Origin: Lachnospiraceae bacterium JLR.KK002
GTDB lineage: Bacteria > Bacillota > Clostridia > Lachnospirales > Lachnospiraceae
Length of the DNA stretch: 64,000 nucleotides
Direction of reading: 5' to 3'
Assembly: GCA_036941025.1 (NCBI GenBank)
Contig: JAYMNP010000001.1
Coordinates: 2,812,501 to 2,876,500 of the forward strand
In this document: piece by piece, positions 43,270 to 53,219 of the stretch
Numbering within the stretch: the first letter of the stretch is position 1
Layout of the letters: every line of letters starts with the position of its first letter
Notes under the pieces: model-generated
What the model was told of the DNA's origin: nothing
Databases searched by the model: none
Seen by the model: the letters and a program-made list of their open reading frames with translations, nothing else
Made by a program: the position numbers and the translations under genes

Positions 43270-45288
43270 TTATAATTCCTCCATTTCCCGGATAGCTGCG
43301 CAGGACTGATCCGCTTCCTTGTCAATGTAGTAGGCTTTTCCCACATAATCATCCAGTCCCGTATATTTCCAGTCTTTTTTCAGCATAAAGATAATCACCT
43401 GCTCGGACACTTCCGGAAGTACCTTTGCAATTAAACGGATATTTTCATCTCCCAGTTTGGAAAAGGGCCCGTCCAGCACAATGGGAAGGGTATCATTGCT
43501 CTGCGGGTTATCGGGATTTTTTTCTGCCTTTCTCCTTTTGCTGTAATCCATAACCGTTACAATAAATGCAAAATTTCTGGCAATTTTTTCACCCTCGGAC
43601 AGATTCTTTTCTTCTCTGTACCCTACATCTGTCTTATAATACATCTGTATATCGTACTGGTTTGTCAGCTCCGGTTTTTTCTCTTTTGCATTGAACATAC
43701 GCTGAAAATTATGCTGTATCTGCTCATTCAGTTCCTGAAATATCTTTTTTTCTTCCAGGGAAAAATCATGGGACAGCTTTTTATACAACGCTTCCGCCAG
43801 CTCCACCCGTTCCCGCCAGCGCTGATTTTCCTCATTCCTGGCTTCCAGCCCTTTCATTTCTTCTTCCAGACGTTCCTGCTGGCGTTGAAAGGACTGGATT
43901 TGCCCCTGTATCTGGCCTTTCCGGTTATTCAGCTCCTGTATGTCCGCCTGATACCTTCGGAGCCGCTTTCTCTGTTCCGCGAAATCTATATGAGCGTCCA
44001 TCCTCTGTTCCAGCATAATATATTCGTTACAGGTTTCTTCATAGTTTTTGATACATCCGTCTGTCTGTTCTGCCATTGCGTGAAGCTCTTCCGGCAGGTT
44101 TTTCACCCGGTTTTTCCATTTTGCGGCAGTGCGTTCAAATTCTCCCAGCAGAGAGCCGATATCTGCCGGAGGAAGATAATTTTTCTGTTCCAGCAGACAG
44201 TCCCATTCCGGCGTTCCCGGCTTCAGGCAGGTTCCGCAGATGCATCTGCCGCTTTTCATAATATAATCTATGGTTGCCTGCCGCATATGGGGAACATCCC
44301 GCCGCTCCCCGGCCACAGATTTTACCAGTTCCGCTGACGCTTCTATCAGAGGTTCTGCAAAAAGCATAAAGGATTTATCGCTGAATTCCCTGACCATCAT
44401 TTTCCGCTCGCTGAGCCAGCTTTCTTTCTGGCTTCTCTTTACAATCCCCAGATTCCGATACTGGTTCTGCAGGTTTTCCGTATTCCGGTTTGTCTCCAGA
44501 TATTCCTGCACTTCCTGATATTTTTTGCTGCTGTTTATGATGTTGATTTCAATCGTTTCCAGATCTTTTTTACAGGCTTCTGTTTTCCGCTGACAGCTTC
44601 TGCACTCTGCTTCCAGATTGTCATAGAGATTCCCGGAACCTGTTATTTTCTTTTTAAATTTATGAATGACAGAATAAGAGCCCATATCTTTCAGATGTCT
44701 CATAGCCGCCTGGTATGCAGACAGGCCTGTGAGAATATGTACGGAATCTCTGATATTTTCCCGGACTCCGTTTACGGTAATATCGTTCCACCGTTCCCCG
44801 TCAAACAGAAAATAGTGGGACAGATTTCCGGGAAACAGCTCGTGGATAAGTTCATCCACCTTCCGTTCTTCCACCTCAGTCAATGGCTGGCTGCTTCCAA
44901 TATCTGCAATATACATGGTCAGCTTCTTCTGAAATTCTTTTGCCGCCAGCCGGGGATACGAACGGGTATATACAACCTCTCTCCGAATGATATAACGCTT
45001 TTCTTCGTCCGAAGCCACCAGTTCCACCCGGACGCTGGCTCTGCTGTCTGCATCCATCAAAGCCAGCACGTCATTGTTCAGAAGCTGATATTCTTCCTGA
45101 CCCTTCCCCCGTTCCGTCAGCACAGCTCCGTACAGGCACCAGCGGAATGCCTGGGCAATTGTGGTTTTCCCAACGGTATTATCCCCCAGAACAACCGTTA
45201 CATTTCTCTCTTTTTCACAACTGAATTCTATCCTGTTTTCGCCCTTATAACGCATAAAATTATGCAGGACAATACGCTCAAACCGCAT
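43270..45288 (-). CDS. DndD-like SMC/Rad50-type ATPase
   Basis: A 672-residue ATPase. I choose the ATG at 45288 (MRFERIVLHNFMRYKGENRI) because AAGGAGAAGG precedes it; the longer frame covers the upstream gene and a tandem repeat. Walker A is VVLGDNTVGKTTIAQAF and Q-loop region LFPGNLSHYFLFDGERW. Long coiled coils flank a zinc-hook-like CICGTC (SGRCICGTCLKPGTPEWD). The C-terminal signature NLSEGEKIARNFAFIV and Walker B LPIVLDGPFSKLGDEN are clear. It matches DndD in start, length and motifs. In Dnd systems DndD supplies ATPase activity to the modification complex. Here the other genes are Ssp-like, so its place is unusual. Confidence 0.85.
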   Translation of the reverse strand: MRFERIVLHNFMRYKGENRIEFSCEKERNVTVVLGDNTVGKTTIAQAFRWCLYGAVLTERGKGQEEYQLLNNDVLALMDADSRASVRVELVASDEEKRYIIRREVVYTRSYPRLAAKEFQKKLTMYIADIGSSQPLTEVEERKVDELIHELFPGNLSHYFLFDGERWNDITVNGVRENIRDSVHILTGLSAYQAAMRHLKDMGSYSVIHKFKKKITGSGNLYDNLEAECRSCQRKTEACKKDLETIEINIINSSKKYQEVQEYLETNRNTENLQNQYRNLGIVKRSQKESWLSERKMMVREFSDKSFMLFAEPLIEASAELVKSVAGERRDVPHMRQATIDYIMKSGRCICGTCLKPGTPEWDCLLEQKNYLPPADIGSLLGEFERTAAKWKNRVKNLPEELHAMAEQTDGCIKNYEETCNEYIMLEQRMDAHIDFAEQRKRLRRYQADIQELNNRKGQIQGQIQSFQRQQERLEEEMKGLEARNEENQRWRERVELAEALYKKLSHDFSLEEKKIFQELNEQIQHNFQRMFNAKEKKPELTNQYDIQMYYKTDVGYREEKNLSEGEKIARNFAFIVTVMDYSKRRKAEKNPDNPQSNDTLPIVLDGPFSKLGDENIRLIAKVLPEVSEQVIIFMLKKDWKYTGLDDYVGKAYYIDKEADQSCAAIREMEEL

Positions 45289-45335
45289 ACCTTCTCCTTT
45301 CCCCGCACCCGGTAAGTCAGCCCCTGCCGTGAGGC

Positions 45336-45488
45336 TTACTGATTCCTCCTGGCATATTCCACAATAATTTTCTGAAGTTCCTCCGACATTTTCTGGTCGC
45401 TCCTGGCTTTGCTCCGCAGATTTTTCCGCTCCATATGCAGCACCTGAAATGTCATTTCCTGCAGTAACTCTTTTCTGATTTCCTTCAT
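45336..45488 (-). CDS. Small basic helical protein, 50 residues
   Basis: MKEIRKELLQEMTFQVLHME and on, ending EYARRNQ. AAGGAG lies 8 nt before the ATG at 45488. The frame is open from a GTG at 45530 inside a tandem repeat, but that start lacks a ribosome binding site. It is predicted to be all-helical with alternating charges. I do not recognise it. It fits between the sspE-like and dndD-like genes with 47 bp before the latter. Confidence 0.55.
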   Translation of the reverse strand: MKEIRKELLQEMTFQVLHMERKNLRSKARSDQKMSEELQKIIVEYARRNQ

Positions 45489-45518
45489 TTCCCTTCTCCT
45501 TCTGACAATGCTGTCCGG

Positions 45519-45668
45519 TATTTCTTTCACTCTGTTTTTCTATATACAAAGGCCACGGCGCCAGTATTTCTTTCATTCTGTTTTTTCCGCATACAAAGGC
45601 CACAGCGCCAGTATTTCTTTCATTCCGTTTTTTCCACATACAAAGGCCACAGCTTCAGTATTTCTTCC
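45519..45668. repeat. Tandem repeat, three copies of 46-47 bp
   Basis: Units start at 45519, 45565 and 45612, with the first 10 bp of a fourth at 45659. Each contains TATTTCTTTCA, CTGTTTTT, ATACAAAGGCCAC and GCCAG with few changes. The block covers the last 16 codons of the sspE-like gene and the space after it. As 47 is not a multiple of three, the copies are read in different frames. Confidence 0.88.
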
Positions 45669-47467
45669 GCAAGCTGTTCTCTCCTCTCATCAATCCTGGC
45701 TTCGTTCCACTCAGTTCTGCCGGCTTCATACTGCTCAATAATTTCTTCCGTAATTTTCAGAGATACATTGCCTTTATATCCTTCTCTGACTCTCTGCCGC
45801 CCCGATTTTGGAATGCCCTCTATCTTCGTCTTAAAATCCATATTGCGCACGGAACTGTTCAGAGAATTTCTCAAAAGAGTCAGATTGCCCAAATCGTTGA
45901 TATGATTCTGACGGTTCTCTGCCTGTTCCTTTGGCACGTGCCAGTTTTCCTGCCATTTCTGGGGCATAATATGCTCCAGCGTATAAGTGTAAGTCAGGGC
46001 TATCTCGTCGGAATTCTTATTTCTGCGGGAAAGTTCTGTCAGAAATAAAAGCATTTTGGCCGTATCATTTTTCATTTTCGTAAGCTGCCTTCTGACTTCT
46101 CCGTCACTGATGCTGATTTCCTTTTCTCCCGCAGCGGAACATAACTTTCCGGCTCCCTGATTCAAAATCAGACTGCATTTTGACGCATAATCCGAAACGC
46201 TGGTTCCCATAATCCTTCTCCGGATAACAAAAGACTCCAGTATCCGGCACTGTTTTCTTAATGTTTCATCCTGCAGATTTCCTCCGGCCTCTTTTAACAT
46301 TTTCAGAATAAAAGGATAGAACATCTGTATGCCGAATTCTTCCAGAACCAGCAAAAGACGCCTCACGTCCTCCTGCCATGAAAAGTACGCGCTTTCCACT
46401 TTTTCCTTGTCATTCATCACCAGATTCAAACCTGTAATATAGTTACTGAACAGCTCTGCATACTCATAGATTTCATTTATCAGCATACCGTAATCGGAAA
46501 AATCATAAGACGCGGTTTCTCTGGTATAAACATTATCCAGATTTCCGAAAAACTCCCGGCTGTCCCCTTTCTCTCCTTTTTCCCATTTTATACAGGCCAC
46601 ACAGTACAGCAGAAATTCCAGATTATTTCTGTCCACATTTCCAAAACGCCGCCTGAAATCCCATTCGTTTTCCCCGTCCTCGGAATAAAAGATTCTGTCC
46701 CATTTTTCATTATAAATTTCGCTTACTTCCTGCTGTTTTCTGCTGTCAGTTCCGCAGCTCTCCATAAATCCCTGAAACAGATTGTTTTTAATAATATCCG
46801 CAGTGCTCAGACGGGTTCCCGCCCGGTTGATGGTATCAAAAATAGACTGCTCGTTCACGTCATGCTCCATAAGCTCAATTCTGACCAGCATTTTGTTATT
46901 GTCATTGTACATAATATCAAAAATATCTTTCAGTTCCTGCTGGTCTTTTTTATGGAGCACCCTGCGGTAATAATGATAGCACTGTCTGATTTGAGGAGAG
47001 CCCTCTTTTTTTGCTTCCATTTCCGGCCTGTTCCCCTCAAACACGCCCTGCCTTATAATAGCTTCATAGCTGCCCCTGTCCACTCTGGAATGAGAAATCT
47101 TAATTTCGCTGTCTTTCAGGGAATCCGTGGTATTCCTTTTGTAAAACAGAACATTCTGTATGGTATCCCTCACATTCTGGCGCATTTCATCGTCAAATTC
47201 ATCATAAATTGCTTTGGTCAGCAATGAAATTGTGGTGAGTCTCTGCTGCCCGTCCACAATAGCCGCCTCCGACGGTTCCCGGCTCTTTCCCCATTTGATA
47301 ATAATGGAACCCAGAAACACCTGGACTTCCCGGTTCCCTTCGATGGATTCCAGCAGTTCTTTCCAGTTCTCTTCTTTCCAGACATACCTTCTCTGGAAAA
47401 AGGGCACAACCAGCTTCTGAGGCCCTCCGCCAAAGATTTCTTTTACTGACTTTGCCTCTGCTCTCAT
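45620..47467 (-). CDS. DUF262-DUF1524 nuclease, SspE/GmrSD-like
   Basis: A 615-residue protein with the DUF262 (ParB/Srx-like) nucleotide domain at the N-terminus: VPFFQRRYVW near residue 22 and AIVDGQQRLTTISLL with the DGQQR motif at residues 72-76. The C-terminal DUF1524 His-Me finger nuclease shows YTLEHIMPQKW (His499) and HINDLGNLTLLRNSLNSS. SspE uses the first domain to sense phosphorothioate and the second to nick unmodified phage DNA; GmrSD type IV restriction enzymes have the same layout. Position inside a sulfur-modification operon favours the SspE role. The last 16 codons lie in a tandem repeat. Confidence 0.87.
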   Translation of the reverse strand: MRAEAKSVKEIFGGGPQKLVVPFFQRRYVWKEENWKELLESIEGNREVQVFLGSIIIKWGKSREPSEAAIVDGQQRLTTISLLTKAIYDEFDDEMRQNVRDTIQNVLFYKRNTTDSLKDSEIKISHSRVDRGSYEAIIRQGVFEGNRPEMEAKKEGSPQIRQCYHYYRRVLHKKDQQELKDIFDIMYNDNNKMLVRIELMEHDVNEQSIFDTINRAGTRLSTADIIKNNLFQGFMESCGTDSRKQQEVSEIYNEKWDRIFYSEDGENEWDFRRRFGNVDRNNLEFLLYCVACIKWEKGEKGDSREFFGNLDNVYTRETASYDFSDYGMLINEIYEYAELFSNYITGLNLVMNDKEKVESAYFSWQEDVRRLLLVLEEFGIQMFYPFILKMLKEAGGNLQDETLRKQCRILESFVIRRRIMGTSVSDYASKCSLILNQGAGKLCSAAGEKEISISDGEVRRQLTKMKNDTAKMLLFLTELSRRNKNSDEIALTYTYTLEHIMPQKWQENWHVPKEQAENRQNHINDLGNLTLLRNSLNSSVRNMDFKTKIEGIPKSGRQRVREGYKGNVSLKITEEIIEQYEAGRTEWNEARIDERREQLAEEILKLWPLYVEKTE

Positions 47468-47503
47468 AAAAACCCTCCTCTTTCGTGCTTCACGTTACAA
47501 CTG

Positions 47504-48664
47504 TCAGCCTGCCGCAATCTCCTCCAGGGCCTCAACAAACAAATCCAGTTCCTTCTCTCCGGTAAAACGCCCCAGGCTTACCCGTACCGTACCGCCGTAT
47601 TCCTTATCTCTCAGATATTTATGTATCAGAGGCGCACAGTGATACCCTGTCCGCACTGCAATCCCATATTCCCGGTCCAGCAGAATCCCCACTTCTTCGG
47701 CCTGATATCCTTCTATATTCAGAGACAGAATCCCCGCAGATTCCGAATGGACAGGGGGATACAATATGATTTCCGGTATCCGGCTCAGATTCTCCAGCAG
47801 ATAGTCCCGCAGCCTCTGCTCTTCTCTCAGCCTTTCTCCTGGGTTCGGACAGACAGCTTCTTCTACGGCTGCCTTAAGGCCTGCAATGGCTGTGATATTC
47901 ATGCTTCCCGGTTCGTATCCTCTCACATCTTCCGGGCTGACTTCCGGATTGAGAGAATCGCTTCCCGTCCCGCCGAATAAAATCTGTTTCAGCTTTTTTC
48001 TCCTGTTACTGACATAACCTCCGATTCCCAGAGGCCCGTACAATGTCTTATGGCCTGCAAAAATATAAAAATCCGCATTCGTATGTTTCAGGCACACCGG
48101 CACCAGACCCAGGGCCTGGGAACCGTCCACAACTACAACGGGCTGATATTCCTCTGCCAGTTCTGCAATATGCTGCCAGGGGATTATGGCTCCGGTCACA
48201 TTGCTGACATGATTCATAATCAGCGCCGCAGGCGGTTTCCGCAGAAACTGATACCTGATTTTCTCCATATTCGGTTCCAGGGAGTCTCTGTCAACCGCCA
48301 GTTCCTCTGTTTCAAATCCGTACTGTTTCTGCAGATGATAAAGCACCCGTATGACAGCGTTGTGTTCAAAGGGCGTTACATAAACCACATCCTCCGGCTT
48401 CCAGTTCAGGCCGCCCAGTACCTGATTGCAGGCAATGGTGGCAGAAGGCGTAAACACCGTCTCCGCCCCGTAATTTCCCTGAACCAGACGAAGGATTTCC
48501 TCCCTGGTGTCCTCTGTCAGCCGAAAGGCTTCCCGCGCCAGCCGGTAAGAACCCCGTCCGGCATTGACTGCAAGATGCCTTCCGGCTTCTTCCATGGCCC
48601 GGTATACAGACTCCGGTTTTGGGAACGTGGTGGATGCATTGTCAAGATAAATTAACTCTCTCAT
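47504..48664 (-). CDS. Cysteine desulfurase (SspA/DndA-like)
   Basis: A 386-residue PLP enzyme of aminotransferase class V. It starts LIYLDNASTTFPKPESV; FTPSATIACNQVL and VVVDGSQALG bind PLP; the Schiff-base lysine is in FAGHKTLYGPLGIGG; the sulfur-carrying Cys is in AVRTGYHCAPLIH, the SufS-type loop. It abstracts sulfur from cysteine. Within this operon it most likely feeds the DndC/SspD-like sulfurtransferase. A general Fe-S role is the alternative. Confidence 0.9.
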   Translation of the reverse strand: MRELIYLDNASTTFPKPESVYRAMEEAGRHLAVNAGRGSYRLAREAFRLTEDTREEILRLVQGNYGAETVFTPSATIACNQVLGGLNWKPEDVVYVTPFEHNAVIRVLYHLQKQYGFETEELAVDRDSLEPNMEKIRYQFLRKPPAALIMNHVSNVTGAIIPWQHIAELAEEYQPVVVVDGSQALGLVPVCLKHTNADFYIFAGHKTLYGPLGIGGYVSNRRKKLKQILFGGTGSDSLNPEVSPEDVRGYEPGSMNITAIAGLKAAVEEAVCPNPGERLREEQRLRDYLLENLSRIPEIILYPPVHSESAGILSLNIEGYQAEEVGILLDREYGIAVRTGYHCAPLIHKYLRDKEYGGTVRVSLGRFTGEKELDLFVEALEEIAAG

Positions 48665-48701
48665 ATTTCCTCCATAACAGGTATCCGCAGCCTCTCTTTT
48701 G

Positions 48702-51700
48702 CTACTGCCTTTTCATCAGCTCCTGCAGCACTTCCGCCAGCACCGCCACTTTCTGACTGGTCTCCAGGGTATCTTCAAAATCCTCCATGGCTTCGTCAAT
48801 CATATTTTTCAGAAAATTGCTGGTCGTATCGGAAATTTCCGCCTGGTAACTGCGCTTTATACGCTGCCCCCGCTCGTCCATCAGTATAATGGTCTTTGTT
48901 CCCTGCTCTCCCCTGCGCTCCGCCGTCTGTTCCACTTCCTGTTTTACCCTCCGCATTATTTCCAGAAACACTTCCGGCGTATCATCGTTCCAGTCCTCCA
49001 TGGACAAATCCAGCAGCAGCCTGGAAAGGCAGGATATCATTTCCAGTTCATCATTGGTGTTCAGATTTTTCAGGTATTCCAGAAAACTGTGGGCGTCTTT
49101 ATTCAGAATGTATTCCGGTTCCCCGGCTCCCTGTTTCCCATACCAGGACAGCAGGCAGCCTTTCAGGCTTTCCTGTTCTTTTCCCCCGAATATGCTGCGT
49201 ACATCCTCAGCCACGCAGGACTGCAGGCGGGAAAATGCCTGCTCCATCCGGTTTCTGACCGCAAGGACCTGTTCGGCCGCTTTCTGTAAATCCGGCTCCT
49301 GACCTGTTCCCGTCATAAGTTCCGGAATCCGCTCAAACAGAAATTCTCTGGAATTTAAGTCGCTTCGTTTCAGCAGGCTCCGGAAACGTTCTGCCTTCTT
49401 CTGTTCCTCTTCCGGAAATATCCTGGCTACTCTTGCATATTTTGGCAGGGAACGGTACCATTTCTGCATGTGTTCCATAAGCTGAATCCAGCGGTTCTGC
49501 CGGCTGGACGAGGGACCTTCTTCCGGCCATGCTCCTTCCAGTGTTCTTAAATACCGCTCCTTTTTCCCGCTTTCCGGCTCCAGGTATAATTCATAATCCT
49601 GGGGAAAATCATTGACGCTGTTTAACACTTCCTCATTGACTTCCAGTTCTTTTTTCTGCAGATAGATGACCGGAATCCCCTCTGCCATCCCCAGGCGCTG
49701 TGCCAGAAACAGAGGCAAAATCCCTTTGCGTACCCCATAATCCCTGCCCTGAAGCCTCTGATACAGTTCCTGAAAGGTTCTGCGCCGGCCAATACACCGT
49801 ACCAGAAATCCGTCGATTTCATCCAGAATCCTGCCGCAGCCCGTATCTTTCTCATAATGAGTATCCAGAATTCCCGTTCTCACAAAAGCAGCCCGGTACA
49901 CCATATGTTCCGGAGCAGTCCCCTGCCGGAATATTTCTGCCTGTTCCCGCAGCAGAGCATTTACCACTTTATTTCTGGCCCGCAGATACTGGCCGGACAC
50001 ATGTTGGATATTCAACAGTTCATGATTGACAACAGGAGAAAAAGCGTAATACTGCTCACAGATTTCACTCAGCATCCGGTTAAAATCCATCTCCCTTGCA
50101 AAAGTGCGTACCGGCTCCCCTTTCCGGGCTACGCCGCACTTTCCGTACCCCGGCACAAAATTCCGTTCCAGGGAAGCATTGATTTCAAACACAATATCTT
50201 CCTCATACAGCTCCAGTTCCCGCAGCAGCACCTTATGTTCTTCTGCAGATGCGGCCCGCTGTTTCAGACTGTAAACTGCTGCCAGTTTCCGTATGTGCTT
50301 TACCATATCAAACCCATGTTCCGGCACCAGCACCACAATTCTGTCATCCTGAAGGCTCTCCGTCTTCTCTCTGACCTTCTCCCAATTCATTTCTTCTTCA
50401 CTGACCAGAGCCAGTATTTTCCCGTCTGAAAACGCTTCCTCAAACAGATAAGATACTGTTTCCATCCGGAAAAAATCCTCCGCCGCTAAAAATTCGTACC
50501 GGAAATACCGGGTCATATTCCGCTCCTGATTATACTGTCTGGGCAGGACATATTCCAAATCCGAGATACGATCCAGATAACTGCAGACCGGAAATTTTTC
50601 CGGCTGTTTTGCCATCTCCGCTTCAATCTCCCGGTCTATATTCAGTCCGGTATGATTTTTAAATCCATAGACGCCCAGACTGCTCCGAAACAGGATCAGT
50701 TCCTGCTGCCTCAAAGATTCCAGGGCCTTCTGACAGGTATCCTTTCTCATTCCCAGTGCAGGACATATGACAGCTTCCACTGCCGGAAGTTCCTCTTCCT
50801 GATGAATCATCCGAAGCAGCCCCAGGGCCTTGATAATCTTCCGTTCCGCCGGATCCTGCGTCTGCTTTAAAGCATAGTCTGCTTTCAGCCATTCGCTATG
50901 GATTCTGGGCTGGTCGCTGCTCTCCCGAAACAGAGGTCTGAAATAATCATATACGGCATCTGCTCCCACACAGTATTCTGCCGACTCCTCCAGAAGCCCC
51001 GGCAAACTTCCCCGCTCCCGTCCGGCCAGAAAAGTGAATACAGTGCGTTCATTCTGGGCCACCCGCTCGCTGATGTGCAGAAGAATGGCGGCGCACACAG
51101 GCGTCAGAGGAAAACATCCCTTTCCCATCACCTGTTCGTATCCTTCATATTCCGGAAACATGGAGGAAAACCAGTGCAGACCATAAGATTGTTCCAGAAT
51201 TTCCTGATATCCGCTTTCTTTCTTATATTCTGAAAATTCCTTTGAAAATTCCGGCTCTTTCTTACACAGAGTATTTGCAATCAGCTCATAATGTGTTCTG
51301 GCAGAGTCATGGAATCTCACTTCCCGGAGGCGTCCCTCCACGCCGCGGAATGTGTCCTGTATCAGTCTGTCCAGACCTTTTTCGTACTCGTGTATACTCT
51401 TATGAGCCACAAGTATCAGGTGCAGGTTCTGCTCTCCGCTGCTGTTGGCCAGCTCGCACATATCCTGCAGTGTCTTCATGTCTCTGGCAAAATGTTCTGT
51501 TCCGTGGCCTTCCATATACTTGCTGAACTCATCAAAAACCATCACAATCCCTGCATAGCCATACTGTTCCGTCAGCTTTCTTCCCACCTGCCGGTAAACG
51601 CTCATGGCGTCTGACTGGAACATGGGCAGAAACCGGCTTCCTGCTGTCAGACGGGGGTAACACTCCAGGAACAGACCCATGGCTCTCTCATCCATTCTGT

Positions 51701-52277
51701 TCAGCCCTTTTCTCACATTCACAGACGTCTCTCCCCGGTCTGCCAGAAATTCCTCCCACTGAAGGTAAACTTCCGGATACTCCCGCCGCCACAGCTTTAA
51801 GGTTTTCAGTGCTTCCGAGTAATTATTTTCGGGAATCAAATCCTTAAGGTTCTCCCGCTCCAGCCCTTCCTTTAGTCCGTACAGAAAAGAGTGGTTCAAA
51901 TCTGTTCCCCTTCCTGATACCAGTACGGGCAGAAAGCGTTTTTTCTCCCGATAGATGCGGCGTATCATCTCTGCCGCTTCCCTGTCCGTCTGCTCTGTCC
52001 GTGACAGTACCGAAAGGACCCCTGACTGTTCCCCCTGCAGAAAAGCCAGCAGCAGCAACAGAAGATGGGATTTCCCTTTTCCGTACGGCCCAATCAGAAC
52101 GGTTGCATTTTCTCCCGTATTTTCCAGAATATTGTTCAGATAATACTTCAAAATCTGCAGAGAAGCACGGGTGGGAATGTAACTTCCAATCCGCAGGGCA
52201 TTTCCCAGATCCAGGCTCAGGTTCACAGATTTCTGAAACCGGCTGTTGATACTGATATATTTTTTTAAGTATTCCAT
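48702..52277 (-). CDS. Large P-loop ATPase, SspC-like (BrxC/PglY-type size)
   Basis: I start it at 52277 (MEYLKKYISINSRFQKSVNL), since GGAGG lies just upstream; an in-frame ATG at 52319 overlaps the previous gene by 11 bp. The 1,191-residue product has Walker A TVLIGPYGKGKSHLLLLLLA near residue 65 and a Walker B-like GIVMVFDEFSKYMEGHG. The rest is helical with no membrane segments. The ATPase domain resembles those of BREX BrxC/PglY and of DNA-sulfur systems; in this operon it fills the place of SspC, an ATPase required for single-strand modification. Exact subfamily uncertain. Confidence 0.72.
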   Translation of the reverse strand: MEYLKKYISINSRFQKSVNLSLDLGNALRIGSYIPTRASLQILKYYLNNILENTGENATVLIGPYGKGKSHLLLLLLAFLQGEQSGVLSVLSRTEQTDREAAEMIRRIYREKKRFLPVLVSGRGTDLNHSFLYGLKEGLERENLKDLIPENNYSEALKTLKLWRREYPEVYLQWEEFLADRGETSVNVRKGLNRMDERAMGLFLECYPRLTAGSRFLPMFQSDAMSVYRQVGRKLTEQYGYAGIVMVFDEFSKYMEGHGTEHFARDMKTLQDMCELANSSGEQNLHLILVAHKSIHEYEKGLDRLIQDTFRGVEGRLREVRFHDSARTHYELIANTLCKKEPEFSKEFSEYKKESGYQEILEQSYGLHWFSSMFPEYEGYEQVMGKGCFPLTPVCAAILLHISERVAQNERTVFTFLAGRERGSLPGLLEESAEYCVGADAVYDYFRPLFRESSDQPRIHSEWLKADYALKQTQDPAERKIIKALGLLRMIHQEEELPAVEAVICPALGMRKDTCQKALESLRQQELILFRSSLGVYGFKNHTGLNIDREIEAEMAKQPEKFPVCSYLDRISDLEYVLPRQYNQERNMTRYFRYEFLAAEDFFRMETVSYLFEEAFSDGKILALVSEEEMNWEKVREKTESLQDDRIVVLVPEHGFDMVKHIRKLAAVYSLKQRAASAEEHKVLLRELELYEEDIVFEINASLERNFVPGYGKCGVARKGEPVRTFAREMDFNRMLSEICEQYYAFSPVVNHELLNIQHVSGQYLRARNKVVNALLREQAEIFRQGTAPEHMVYRAAFVRTGILDTHYEKDTGCGRILDEIDGFLVRCIGRRRTFQELYQRLQGRDYGVRKGILPLFLAQRLGMAEGIPVIYLQKKELEVNEEVLNSVNDFPQDYELYLEPESGKKERYLRTLEGAWPEEGPSSSRQNRWIQLMEHMQKWYRSLPKYARVARIFPEEEQKKAERFRSLLKRSDLNSREFLFERIPELMTGTGQEPDLQKAAEQVLAVRNRMEQAFSRLQSCVAEDVRSIFGGKEQESLKGCLLSWYGKQGAGEPEYILNKDAHSFLEYLKNLNTNDELEMISCLSRLLLDLSMEDWNDDTPEVFLEIMRRVKQEVEQTAERRGEQGTKTIILMDERGQRIKRSYQAEISDTTSNFLKNMIDEAMEDFEDTLETSQKVAVLAEVLQELMKRQ

Positions 52278-52308
52278 GTTTTCTTTCCCCTCCGGCCTCT
52301 GATTGCCC

Positions 52309-53208
52309 TTATCTGCCATGACCCGGCAGCCTGCCTTTTCTGCTGCCGGAGTTCCCGTAGTAGTGCTCCTGCAGTACCTGGCCCGGAGTCGTCATCCCCG
52401 GCAGATATACCATATCCAGCCCGGCGGTGCGGTTCAGAACAATTTTCCCGGCCCATTCCAGCTGTTCCAGCAGTTCCATCAGGCCGGTACGCTTCAGATT
52501 CAGTATATTTCCCGGACCGTTTTCCTGCGTCAGCAAATCTTCTATATGAATTCCTCTCTCTGCTCTGGCCCGGCCGGCCATAAGATACAGCACGATTTCC
52601 GCCGGGAGCCTGTTCAGCCGGGGCTGGGCTTTCTCATATCCTTCTTCTGTCTGTTTCAGCAGTTCCAGCGCCCCAAAAGGACTGACGTTCTTCTCCTCCG
52701 GGTTGCTGCCTCTGGCGGCCTTCCGCCCGTACATACGCAAAATGGCGTCGCAGTCGTCCTTCACAGAGCGGGCGGACACCTTCTGTTCCCCTGCTGCGGT
52801 TCCTGCCAGTTCCATCATTCTCCGCTCCAGTTCTTCTCCGGTAAATTCCCCATAGCCAAATTCATTGAAAAACAACTGCCAGGCAGTGGCCTGACTCCGG
52901 TTCCTGGCAATATTGCAGTGAACAATCCACAGAGAAAACATTTCCTCAAAATACGGGTCTTTCTGCAGAATCATTTCTCCCAGCTCCGTAAGCCTGACCA
53001 CCGTACGGACGCTCTCATCCGAGAGTCCGCTGCATTTGAGCCAGTACCGAATGGATTTTGCCATATTGGGCCCTACGCCCAGAGCATCCGCACCATAATT
53101 TTCAAAAAAGACTCTGGGATTTCTTTTGACCTCCCGCAGCCCTTTATTCAGCCATCCTTCTCTTATAATAAAACTTTCATGTCCTTTGAAACGAACGGAA
53201 TGCTTCAT
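52309..53208 (-). CDS. DUF4007 protein, SspB-like
   Basis: A 299-residue protein started at 53208 (MKHSVRFKGHESFIIREGWL) behind GAGGAGA. FKGHESFIIREGWLNKGL and FGVGPNMAKSIRYWL-like sequence (here ALGVGPNMAKSIRYWLKC) are the hallmark of DUF4007, as is LTELGEMILQKDPYFEE. I associate this family with SspB, the DNA-nicking component of single-strand phosphorothioation. Always found beside a PAPS-reductase-like gene, as here. It begins 11 bp after the sulfurtransferase stop. Confidence 0.8.
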   Translation of the reverse strand: MKHSVRFKGHESFIIREGWLNKGLREVKRNPRVFFENYGADALGVGPNMAKSIRYWLKCSGLSDESVRTVVRLTELGEMILQKDPYFEEMFSLWIVHCNIARNRSQATAWQLFFNEFGYGEFTGEELERRMMELAGTAAGEQKVSARSVKDDCDAILRMYGRKAARGSNPEEKNVSPFGALELLKQTEEGYEKAQPRLNRLPAEIVLYLMAGRARAERGIHIEDLLTQENGPGNILNLKRTGLMELLEQLEWAGKIVLNRTAGLDMVYLPGMTTPGQVLQEHYYGNSGSRKGRLPGHGR

Positions 53209-53219
53209 TTTCTGTCTCC

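Noticed and set aside
43270..45639. 789-residue version of the DndD-like protein
   Set aside because: The first 117 residues translate the tandem repeat and the small ORF out of frame. The start at 45288 has a good ribosome binding site and the family's usual N-terminus.
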